This document shows, one piece after another, positions 1 to 5,632 of a stretch of DNA of 10,007 nucleotides. The stretch's first letter is position 1. The number at the start of each line of letters is the position of its first letter. The notes beneath the pieces were generated by a model. That model did not search any database. It worked only from the letters and a program-made list of their open reading frames with translations, and was not told where the DNA came from. Source of the DNA: an uncultured Bacilli bacterium (GTDB taxonomy: Bacteria > Bacillota_I > Bacilli_A > RF39 > UBA660); contig CANRDR010000051.1 in NCBI GenBank assembly GCA_947629425.1, positions 1-10,007 of the forward strand. The letters are read 5' to 3'. A program made the position numbers and the translations under genes.

Positions 1-62
1 CTTTTGCAAGTACTAATTTGCATTTTTTATCTCATATCCTTTACTTTCGTAATTTTTACACT

Positions 63-152
63 TTATATATCCTTTATTTTTAAGTAAAATTCTATATTGC
101 CATTTACAAATTCCAAAATAGATAAATTTTTGTTAGAATAATTACGACCCAT
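63..152 (-). CDS. Possible 29-aa small protein or 5' remnant of a decayed gene
   Basis: A short frame starts at ATG 152 and ends at TAA 63-65, giving a product beginning MGRNYSNKNLSILEFV. Its main support is a strong Shine-Dalgarno sequence (GGAGG, 160-164) placed 7 nt before the ATG, better than that of several real genes here. The product has no signal peptide or membrane helix and I recognise no family. A -1 shift near the stop extends the reading into a Cys/Lys/Tyr-rich stretch that faintly recalls the zinc-finger-like N-terminus of some transposases. It may therefore be the 5' end of a broken gene. The left arm of the inverted repeat lies in codons 4-8. No good promoter was found upstream on this strand. 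Confidence 0.3.
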   Translation of the reverse strand: MGRNYSNKNLSILEFVNGNIEFYLKIKDI

Positions 153-198
153 ATATATACCTCCATTCATAATTTTCTGAACAAAAATTATTCTAACA
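131..198. repeat. Perfect 13-bp inverted repeat around a start site
   Basis: TGTTAGAATAATT (131-143) is the exact reverse complement of AATTATTCTAACA (186-198), with 42 nt between the arms. The interval contains the RBS and ATG of the 63-152 frame. In a minus-strand transcript, the 5' arm would be in the leader and the 3' arm in codons 4-8. It could be an RNA stem, a protein-binding site or a leftover terminal repeat; the sequence does not decide. Confidence 0.5.
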
Positions 199-273
199 CA
201 AGGATATATGAGTTATTTATTTTCGGGATATCCAAATCAAAATTTATATTAAAACTGGATATCAATTTCAAAA

Positions 274-303
274 TGAACATTTTAAAAATAATCTATCTAT
301 AAT
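274..303 (+). promoter_or_regulatory. Promoter of the FemX-like gene
   Basis: TGAACA (274-279, 4 of 6 matches to TTGACA) is followed after 18 nt by a perfect TATAAT (298-303). A transcript would start near 310, giving a leader of about 33 nt. A second -10-like word, TATGAT (313-318), lies downstream but lacks a comparable -35. Confidence 0.6.
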
Positions 304-342
304 CAAATATTATATGATATACTTATATATAGGTGAATTTAT

Positions 343-1587
343 ATGAAGATGTTAGAAATTACTAAAGAAAGATTCGATGAATTTCGTGAATCTAATCCTT
401 ATAATAATTATTGTCAAACTAGTAATTATGCTATGTTAATGGCAGAAACAGGTTTTGAATACTCATATGTAGGATATTTAGATAATGAAGATAATATACT
501 AGCGGCTGGTATGTTTTTAATAAAAAAGATAAGTAATTTTTATTATGCATATTCACCAAAAGGTTTTATTATAAATTATAATGATGCAGATTTAGTAAAA
601 AGGTTTGTTCACAATATATGTAAATATTTTAAAAGAAAAAAAATTATATTTTTAAAAATAAATCCAGAAATTAAAATTGCAACAATAGATTATAAAAATA
701 ATTATGAAAGAATTGAAAATGATAACAAAAATGTTTTAGATACTTTAAAATCATTAGGTTTTATGAAAAGAAAAGAAATAGAACCATTATCTTTATTACA
801 ACCTAAACTTGTAGCATTAGTTAATTTAAAAGATTATGATATAAATAAGTTAGACAAAAAAGTTAGATCTAATATAAAAAGAGGTATTAATAATGGTTTA
901 GAAATAGAAGTATCAGATGCTAGTAAAATAGATATATTATATGAATTTATAAAAAATATGAAAGATAGATCTATAAATTATTATAGAAATGCATATAATT
1001 CTTTTAAAAAAGATAATTTAGTAGATTTATTATTAGTAAAAGTAGATTATGAAAAATTTTTAATAGCAGCTAAAAAAAGAGTTGAAGTTGAACAAGTTAA
1101 GAATGATGAATTAAATTTAAAATTACAAAATGATGCTAATGAAAAAAACTTAAATGAAAAAATGAATAGTGATAAAATATTGGAAGAATATAAACAAGAT
1201 GTCGTAAGAGCTACAAACGGTTTAAAAAAAGAAAAAAGTACTTATATTGCGGGAGCAATAGTTATAAAATTTAATAAAAAAATATCTATATTTATAGCAG
1301 GTGTAGATAAAAATTATAATTATTTAAATCCTAATTACTTTTTACATCATAAAATTATGGAAATGTATAAAGATGATTATGATATATTAGACTTAAATGG
1401 CATTGCTAATGAATTTAATGAAGATTCTAAGTTTTCTCGTTTAAATAAGTTTAAAATGGGATTTAATCCAGAAATTATAGAATATATTGGTGAATTAGAT
1501 ATTATTATTAATAAATGGAAATTTAAAATATTAGAACAAAATAATTTATTATCTAATGAATTTACTAAGAAAAAAGATACTAAGTGA
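343..1587 (+). CDS. FemABX-family aminoacyltransferase (peptidoglycan bridge formation)
   Basis: Enzymes of this family move an amino acid from aminoacyl-tRNA onto the lysine side chain of the peptidoglycan stem peptide on lipid II, at the inner membrane face. The 414-aa product has the two-lobed GNAT-like layout. An N-terminal lobe carries QTSNYAMLMAETG and YAYSPKGFI (about 25-77). The family hallmark KVRSNIKRGINNGLEI is at about 173-188. A Lys/Glu-rich helical arm (about 238-298) matches the antiparallel coiled-coil arm of FemA. A C-terminal GNAT-like core (AGAIVIKF, FIAGVDKNYNYLNPNYFLHH) is followed by KFKMGFNPEIIEYIGELD. Length is normal. The start at 343 is supported by AGGTGA (331-336) 6 nt upstream. 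Transcribed alone from its own promoter and convergent with typA. Family assignment is firm; which residue it adds (FemX/A/B or MurM type) cannot be read from sequence. Confidence 0.9.
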   Translation: MKMLEITKERFDEFRESNPYNNYCQTSNYAMLMAETGFEYSYVGYLDNEDNILAAGMFLIKKISNFYYAYSPKGFIINYNDADLVKRFVHNICKYFKRKKIIFLKINPEIKIATIDYKNNYERIENDNKNVLDTLKSLGFMKRKEIEPLSLLQPKLVALVNLKDYDINKLDKKVRSNIKRGINNGLEIEVSDASKIDILYEFIKNMKDRSINYYRNAYNSFKKDNLVDLLLVKVDYEKFLIAAKKRVEVEQVKNDELNLKLQNDANEKNLNEKMNSDKILEEYKQDVVRATNGLKKEKSTYIAGAIVIKFNKKISIFIAGVDKNYNYLNPNYFLHHKIMEMYKDDYDILDLNGIANEFNEDSKFSRLNKFKMGFNPEIIEYIGELDIIINKWKFKILEQNNLLSNEFTKKKDTK

Positions 1588-1599
1588 AAAGTATCTTTT
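1572..1599. terminator. Bidirectional terminator across two stop codons
   Basis: AAAAGATACT (1572-1581) pairs perfectly with AGTATCTTTT (1590-1599) across an 8-nt loop. The TGA of the plus gene (1585-1587) lies in the loop and the TAA of typA (1598-1600) in the stem. A T-run follows on both strands, stronger on the minus strand (TTTTTTCTT), so it can end both convergent transcripts. Confidence 0.75.
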
Positions 1600-3397
1600 A
1601 TTTATTTCTATATCTATCTTTTGGATCTAATATTTTTTTTCTTAATCTTATTTTATCAGGAGTAATTTCTACTAATTCATCATCTTCAATAAATTCTAAA
1701 GCAGATTCTAAAGTAAATTCTTTTGGTGGTACTAATTGTATTGCATCATCACTTGATTTACTTCTAGTATTAGACATTTCTTTATTTTTACATGGATTGA
1801 CATTTAAATCATTATCTCTATTATTTATACCAACAATCATACCAACATAAACATCTTCTTGTGGTCCTATTATAAGAGTACCTCTATCTTGTAAATTCCA
1901 TAATGAATAACCTAAAGATTTTCCATTTTCCATTGAAACTAATACTCCGTTTTTTCTTGTAGTTAATTCTCCAACATATGGTTTATATTCATCAAAACTT
2001 CTAACCATAGTTCCTTCACCCTTAGTATTAGTTATAAACATTCCTCTATATCCTATTAGTCCACGTGTTGGTGCAGTAAATTCTAAATGAGTAAAATTAT
2101 CATCATTAGTTTGCATACTTAATAGTATTCCTTTTCTTTCTTGTAAATCACTTATTATAGTACTTGCATAATCACTAGGACAATTTACTATAACTCTTTC
2201 AAAAGGTTCAGATTTTACTCCATTTATTTCTTTAAATAATACAGTTGGCTTAGAAACACTTAATTCATAACCTTCTCTTCTCATGTTTTCTAATAATACT
2301 GATAAATGTAATTCTCCTCTACCACTAACTTTAAATCCATCACTATTTTCTAATTCTTCAACAATTAAACCTACATTAGTTTCTAATTCTTTATCTAATC
2401 TTTCTTTTATATGTCTATTAGTTAAAAATTTACCACTTTGTCCTGCAAATGGACTATTATTTACTAAAAAATTCATAGATAATGTAGGCTTATCAATATG
2501 TATAGGTGGAAGTGGATCAACAACACCTAATTCACAAACAGTATCTCCAATAGTTATATTTGAACAACCTGCAATAGTAACTATATCTCCATAATATGCA
2601 ATATCTTTTTCTATTCTTTTAATTCCTTCATTTACAAATAATTTGCTAACTTTAAAACTTGTTACGTTTCCTTCATTATTTACTAATGTAACTGTTTTCC
2701 CATTTTTTATTTTGCCTTTATTTATTCTTCCAATACCTAATCTTCCTATATAATCATCATAATCTAATTGACTTATTTGTAATTGTAAATTATCTGATTC
2801 ATCACCTTTAAATGGCTCTACTTGTTTTAATATTGTATCTAATAGTGGACTAATATTATCTTCCATATTATCTAAGTCTAATGTAGCCTTACCTTCTTTT
2901 GCAATACCATAAACTATTGGAAAATCTAATTGTTCATCAGTTGCATTTAATTCACAAAATAAATCAAAAGTCATATTTACTACTTCTATTGGACGTGCAT
3001 CTTTTTTATCTACTTTATTAATAAATAATATTGGTTTTAAATTTTGTTCTAAGGCTTTTTTTAAAACAAATCTTGTTTGTGGCATAGGACCTTCAGCACT
3101 ATCTACAAGCAATATAACGGTATCAACAGTCTTTATAACTCTTTCTACTTCACTAGAAAAATCTGCATGTCCTGGTGTATCAACTATATTAATTTTATAA
3201 TCTTTATATCTTATAGCACAGTTTTTAGAATAAATTGTTATTCCTCTTTCTCTTTCTAAATCATTAGAATCCATTACACAATCGACTACTGTTTCATTCT
3301 CTCTAAAAACACCATTTTGAGATAATAGTGCATCTACTAAAGTACTTTTACCAGCATCAACGTGTGCAACTACTGCTATATTTATTATTTTGTCCAT
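1598..3397 (-). CDS. typA: Ribosome-associated translational GTPase TypA/BipA
   Basis: TypA is an EF-G-like GTPase that binds the ribosome and supports 50S assembly and growth under stress, especially cold. The 599-aa product covers the whole family. G1 is AHVDAGKST (11-19), switch I RERGITI (about 49-55), G3 DTPGHAD (73-79), G4 NKVD (127-130). The beta-barrel domain II lies at about 205-295, the EF-G III-like domain with SGRGELHLSVLLENMRREGYE at about 358-378, the V-like domain with APTRGLIGYRG at about 442-452, and the TypA-specific C-terminal domain with NPCKNKEMSNTRSKSSDD at about 534-551. The P-loop has DAGKST where the textbook form is DHGKTT, and GIAKEG stands at the usual ASALNG-like G5 position. 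RBS AGGAAG (3407-3412) lies 9 nt before the ATG. Single-gene transcript with its own promoter and terminator. Confidence 0.97.
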   Translation of the reverse strand: MDKIINIAVVAHVDAGKSTLVDALLSQNGVFRENETVVDCVMDSNDLERERGITIYSKNCAIRYKDYKINIVDTPGHADFSSEVERVIKTVDTVILLVDSAEGPMPQTRFVLKKALEQNLKPILFINKVDKKDARPIEVVNMTFDLFCELNATDEQLDFPIVYGIAKEGKATLDLDNMEDNISPLLDTILKQVEPFKGDESDNLQLQISQLDYDDYIGRLGIGRINKGKIKNGKTVTLVNNEGNVTSFKVSKLFVNEGIKRIEKDIAYYGDIVTIAGCSNITIGDTVCELGVVDPLPPIHIDKPTLSMNFLVNNSPFAGQSGKFLTNRHIKERLDKELETNVGLIVEELENSDGFKVSGRGELHLSVLLENMRREGYELSVSKPTVLFKEINGVKSEPFERVIVNCPSDYASTIISDLQERKGILLSMQTNDDNFTHLEFTAPTRGLIGYRGMFITNTKGEGTMVRSFDEYKPYVGELTTRKNGVLVSMENGKSLGYSLWNLQDRGTLIIGPQEDVYVGMIVGINNRDNDLNVNPCKNKEMSNTRSKSSDDAIQLVPPKEFTLESALEFIEDDELVEITPDKIRLRKKILDPKDRYRNK

Positions 3398-3429
3398 AAA
3401 AAAACACTTCCTTTTTAAACGTCTAGATA

Positions 3430-3458
3430 ATAATACAACAAATTATTTGTTTTTGCAA
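3430..3458 (-). promoter_or_regulatory. typA promoter
   Basis: On the minus strand TTGCAA (3453-3458) is followed after 17 nt by TATTAT (3430-3435), placing the transcript start near 3423 and a leader of about 26 nt before the RBS. Spacing is ideal and both boxes are close to consensus. A 15-bp palindrome sits in the spacer. Confidence 0.65.
3437..3451. repeat. Small palindrome in the typA promoter spacer
   Basis: AACAAAT (3437-3443) and ATTTGTT (3445-3451) are exact inverse complements around one central T, lying between the -35 and -10 boxes of the typA promoter. The position suits a repressor operator, but short palindromes arise often by chance in such AT-rich DNA. Confidence 0.35.
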
Positions 3459-3475
3459 GAAAAACCGCATAAACC

Positions 3476-3512
3476 AATATAATATATTTTGACAAATAAA
3501 ATATATTATATT
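3476..3512. promoter_or_regulatory. 37-bp inverted repeat over a promoter, candidate operator
   Basis: AATATAATATATTTT (3476-3490) is the exact reverse complement of AAAATATATTATATT (3498-3512), with a 7-nt centre GACAAAT. The -35 box TTGACA (3489-3494) spans the left arm end and the centre, and the right arm fills the spacer down to the first base of the -10 box. A dimeric protein bound here would block polymerase. A cruciform or plain chance in A/T-only DNA are alternatives. Confidence 0.5.
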
Positions 3513-3517
3513 ATTAT
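3489..3517 (+). promoter_or_regulatory. Strong promoter of the 105-aa gene
   Basis: A perfect TTGACA (3489-3494) is followed after exactly 17 nt by TATTAT (3512-3517). Transcription should start near 3524, giving a leader of about 20 nt. This is the closest match to the housekeeping sigma consensus in the window. Confidence 0.8.
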
Positions 3518-3544
3518 TTAAATAGAAATTAGTTAGGAGTATAT

Positions 3545-3862
3545 ATGGAAATATCATATAATATAGTATTTGCATATGCATTTATTAGTAGTAATAAAAG
3601 AATATTATCAATAAAACAAATACAAAAATATATAGATAAAATTAATTTTTTATTAAAAGAAAATTATTATATTAAAAATGATAATTCTTCTTTAGAGACT
3701 TTATTAAATAATTATAGTTTTATATTTAAAAGAAAAAACAATTACATATATTTAATTTCTACAAAAAATACTTTAATTAGATTCTTTTCTAGCGAATTAA
3801 GTGACGAATTAAAAAATACATTTTTAAATACTAATAAAATCAAAAAACTAAAAAAAAGATAA
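3545..3862 (+). CDS. Small protein of unknown function, possible winged-helix fold
   Basis: The 105-aa product is not one I recognise. AGGAG (3535-3539) lies 5 nt before the ATG, and the near-consensus promoter confirms a real gene. It has no signal peptide or membrane helix and is basic, ending in the Lys-rich tail NKIKKLKKR. Its apparent order is a helix (about 5-15), a second helix (SIKQIQKYIDKI, 22-33), a third (SLETLLNNY, 49-57), then a beta-hairpin-like FIFKRKNNYIYLI (59-71) and a further helix (84-93). That order would fit a small winged-helix domain, loosely like the HARE-HTH of RpoE delta. This is a guess from pattern only. If it binds DNA, the inverted repeat on its own promoter is an obvious candidate target. 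It is divergent from typA. Confidence 0.75.
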   Translation: MEISYNIVFAYAFISSNKRILSIKQIQKYIDKINFLLKENYYIKNDNSSLETLLNNYSFIFKRKNNYIYLISTKNTLIRFFSSELSDELKNTFLNTNKIKKLKKR

Positions 3863-3922
3863 TAGATTAAGTTGAAGTTGTAATATAAAAGTAGACAACT
3901 TCAAGATTAAGTACTATCTTTT
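3854..3922. terminator. Nested double hairpin between convergent genes
   Basis: An outer 8-bp stem (AAAAGATA 3854-3861 with TATCTTTT 3915-3922) encloses a 10 x 10 nt internal loop and an inner 10-bp stem (TTGAAGTTGT 3872-3881 with ACAACTTCAA 3895-3904, 13-nt loop). On the minus strand the outer stem runs straight into seven T, which suits termination of the LysM gene. The plus-strand T-run is short. The outer stem overlaps both stop codons. Confidence 0.55.
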
Positions 3923-4216
3923 ATATGCAAATAATTGTCCCTCTTCTAATAATATTCTATTATTTACTTTATTAAAATCATTATAATTTACATTAAATAA
4001 AGATAATACATCATTTAAATTATCACCACTTCTTGTTAAATAGTAACTGTAACCACTTTTAGGTATTAATATTTCTTGATTTTCATAAATATAATCGTTC
4101 ATATTTAGTCCATTTATTAAAGAGAGTAACTCAGGGTTTATATTATATTTTTTACTTATTGCATATAAAGTATCACCTTTTTTTATAGTATAAGTATCAT
4201 ATAACTCATTATTCAT
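3914..4216 (-). CDS. Small tandem-LysM protein
   Basis: LysM modules bind N-acetylglucosamine-containing glycans such as peptidoglycan. The 100-aa product is almost entirely two modules. The first (about 8-53) is canonical, with YTIKKGDTLYAISKKYNI and a final NQEILIPK. The second (about 57-98) is diverged (YYLTRSGDNLNDVLSLFNV, ending EGQLFAYK). No signal peptide, membrane helix or catalytic domain is visible, so how it would reach the wall is unclear; a cytoplasmic or forespore-type role is possible. I chose ATG 4216 because AGGTGA (4222-4227) is 5 nt upstream. The in-frame GTG at 4225 lies inside that RBS and cannot be the start. The gene follows the 4260-4727 gene by 43 nt, with a terminator between them, so readthrough or an unseen promoter is needed. 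Confidence 0.85.
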   Translation of the reverse strand: MNNELYDTYTIKKGDTLYAISKKYNINPELLSLINGLNMNDYIYENQEILIPKSGYSYYLTRSGDNLNDVLSLFNVNYNDFNKVNNRILLEEGQLFAYKR

Positions 4217-4240
4217 TAATATCACCTATATTAATATATT

Positions 4241-4278
4241 AAAAAAAATAAAAAAAGTTCTACTTTCCTATAGAACTT
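4241..4278 (-). terminator. Rho-independent terminator of the PH-like gene
   Basis: On the minus strand AAGTTCTA (4271-4278) pairs with TAGAACTT (4255-4262) across an 8-nt loop, followed by a T-rich tract (4241-4256) broken by a single A. The stop codon of the 4260-4727 gene lies in the stem. It stands upstream of the LysM gene and should cut that gene's expression from the upstream promoter. Confidence 0.75.
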
Positions 4279-4727
4279 ATTTTTTCTTTATTTGGATAAA
4301 GTTTTTTTGCTTCTATCATGTACATCGTTATTATCGATTCTATTTCATCCAACGATTTTTTTGATAAATTGGAAAAATGTATTACTTCTTTTACAGTATC
4401 GATTGTTATTTTTCCCCAAAATAATCCAGAAAAAACTTGTAAATCATTATACATTTCTGGAGTTACAGAATTTAATGTATATCCATATAATATATGATCT
4501 TGTCCAATTAGTATTCTTTTATTAGTTACACATAAAACTGCAGTATCAAATATATTTGTCCATCTATCATTTTTTTGACCAGCACAAGCATATAATACTT
4601 CTTCATCTGGATTTAAATGTTTACTAATAACATTACAATGTTTTTTTACTCTCCACATTACAGTATCAGGAAATCTTTTTTTAAATTCTAATACACATTT
4701 TAATACATTTTTCTTCAATTTTATCAC
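4260..4727 (-). CDS. Bacterial PH-like domain protein (YokE type)
   Basis: The 155-aa product has an N-terminal Lys-rich helical segment (about 1-37) followed by a region fitting the bacterial pleckstrin-homology-like fold. Its marks are the lead-in LNPDEEVLYACAGQ (38-51), the strand pair TAVLCVTNKRILIG (62-75), a turn region to about 100, FWGKITIDTVKEVIHF (103-118) and a closing helix KKSLDEIESIITMY. The 'vTnkRiLi' strand is the usual signature of YokE-like bPH domains, whose biochemical role is mostly unknown. No signal peptide or membrane helix. The start is a GTG at 4727, whose GTGA overlaps the TGA of the upstream gene by 4 nt, so translation is probably coupled. A TTG three codons later, behind an AGTGAT word, is an alternative. 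Confidence 0.7.
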   Translation of the reverse strand: MIKLKKNVLKCVLEFKKRFPDTVMWRVKKHCNVISKHLNPDEEVLYACAGQKNDRWTNIFDTAVLCVTNKRILIGQDHILYGYTLNSVTPEMYNDLQVFSGLFWGKITIDTVKEVIHFSNLSKKSLDEIESIITMYMIEAKKLYPNKEKISSIGK

Positions 4728-5545
4728 TCACTTAACATTTCATTTTCTTTTAATGTTTCTATTAATGATGTTCTATCAACATAGCCTGCAATACAATCAA
4801 TTACTTTACCTTTTTTAGTAAATACTGTTAAAGGTGTTCCAAATCCATCAGATAATTTAAATTCAGTACCTTGTTGATTACATTTAGCTGGAATAGTTAA
4901 ATCCATATTAATAATTTTTTCATATTCTTCTTTATCATAAGAATCTGAATCAAAGAAATAAATATCTAAATTATATTTTTCAGCAACAGCATTATATACT
5001 GGTTTAAATAAATTGCAATAATAACAAGAATCTCTACCAAATACTGCCATTGTTACTTTATCGGATTTTACTAAATCTTTATATGCTTTATAATTTTCTG
5101 CAACTTTATAAGATTTTTCTTTATCACTAACTTCTCCTAAAAAGTATTTATTGATATCACTTTGTAAAGTTTCATATTCATCTTCTTTATAAGTCTTTTG
5201 AATATCTCCATCTATTACTACAGCATATTTTGTATCTTTATCAAATAGATCTTTAAAATCATTAGAATAACTAGAAGTATATACTTGATTTTCTATACCA
5301 TATTGGTATGTTTCCATATCTTTATCTCTAACATCTATTAATTCTCTTTTTTGATCCTTTTCTACTTCACCTAAAGTTAGTATAAAAGTTTCTCCTTCAT
5401 CTATTTTATCTAATACTTCATTAGAATCAATTTCAGCAATATTTTGCTTTTTAACATAATCTATTACTATAGGAATAAATAGTATTACAATTACTGCAAT
5501 GAATATTAACCATCCATAGCTTTTCTTATCTTCTTCTTTTTTCAT
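4724..5545 (-). CDS. Membrane-anchored thioredoxin-like protein
   Basis: The 273-aa product has a charged N-terminus and one membrane helix (about 12-29, WLIFIAVIVILFIPIVI), with the rest predicted outside the cell. A C-terminal thioredoxin-like domain (about 150-270) carries the redox pair CYYC (174-177) after the strand VTMAVFGRDS, a DIYFFDSDS strand, the cis-proline in FGTPLTVF (P238) and a KKGKVID hairpin. It is likely a thiol-disulfide oxidoreductase acting on exported proteins. The segment about 40-135 (NEVLDKIDEGETFILTLGE to KYAVVIDG) looks like a second thioredoxin-fold repeat without cysteines, which is inference. Two further cysteines (C222, C251) could form a structural bond. A perfect AGGAGG (5551-5556) lies 5 nt before the ATG. 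First gene of a two-gene operon. Not clearly DsbA, TlpA or ResA. Confidence 0.85.
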   Translation of the reverse strand: MKKEEDKKSYGWLIFIAVIVILFIPIVIDYVKKQNIAEIDSNEVLDKIDEGETFILTLGEVEKDQKRELIDVRDKDMETYQYGIENQVYTSSYSNDFKDLFDKDTKYAVVIDGDIQKTYKEDEYETLQSDINKYFLGEVSDKEKSYKVAENYKAYKDLVKSDKVTMAVFGRDSCYYCNLFKPVYNAVAEKYNLDIYFFDSDSYDKEEYEKIINMDLTIPAKCNQQGTEFKLSDGFGTPLTVFTKKGKVIDCIAGYVDRTSLIETLKENEMLSE

Positions 5546-5561
5546 ATTAACCTCCTACTTA

Positions 5562-5590
5562 ATTGTATCAAATATATTAAAAATAGTCTA
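5562..5590 (-). promoter_or_regulatory. Extended -10 promoter of the thioredoxin-like operon
   Basis: On the minus strand TAGACT (5585-5590, 4 of 6 matches to TTGACA) is followed after 17 nt by TACAAT (5562-5567), preceded by TGA as an extended -10 (TGnTACAAT). The 16 nt at 5559-5574 are identical to the -10 region of the ecfA1 operon promoter. The transcript would start near 5555, very close to the RBS. Confidence 0.6.
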
Positions 5591-5594
5591 ATAA

Positions 5595-5630
5595 ATAATA
5601 AAAAAACTATATTTTTTTAATCAATATAGT
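5595..5630 (-). terminator. Terminator of the ecfA1-truA-prepilin operon
   Basis: On the minus strand ACTATATT (5623-5630) pairs with AATATAGT (5606-5613) across a 9-nt loop, followed at once by a T-run (TTTTTTATTAT). It begins two bases after the stop codon of the 5633-6220 gene and lies just upstream of the next promoter. Confidence 0.7.
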
Positions 5631-5632
5631 CA

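Larger units (their letters stand above)
1..342. other. Gene-poor left flank
   Basis: No convincing full-length gene is visible here. The stretch holds a 29-codon minus-strand frame with a strong RBS (63-152), a perfect 13-bp inverted repeat (131-143 with 186-198), two GGATATC-type words near 226-233 and 257-263, and the promoter and RBS of the gene starting at 343. Just past the stop of the small frame, the -1 frame on the minus strand reads on with a KCKNYESKGYEIKN-like stretch. That raises the possibility of a decayed larger gene, but the remnant is too short to assign. Confidence 0.5.

Noticed and set aside
1584..2594. Plus-strand open frames at 1584-1850 and 2283-2594
   Set aside because: They run antisense to typA, have no RBS, and show no recognisable protein pattern.
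3077..3259. Plus-strand open frame of 60 codons
   Set aside because: Antisense to the GTPase domain of typA, no RBS, low-complexity product.
4292..4525. Plus-strand open frame of 77 codons
   Set aside because: Antisense to the PH-like gene; hydrophobic content follows from the complementary A-rich codons.
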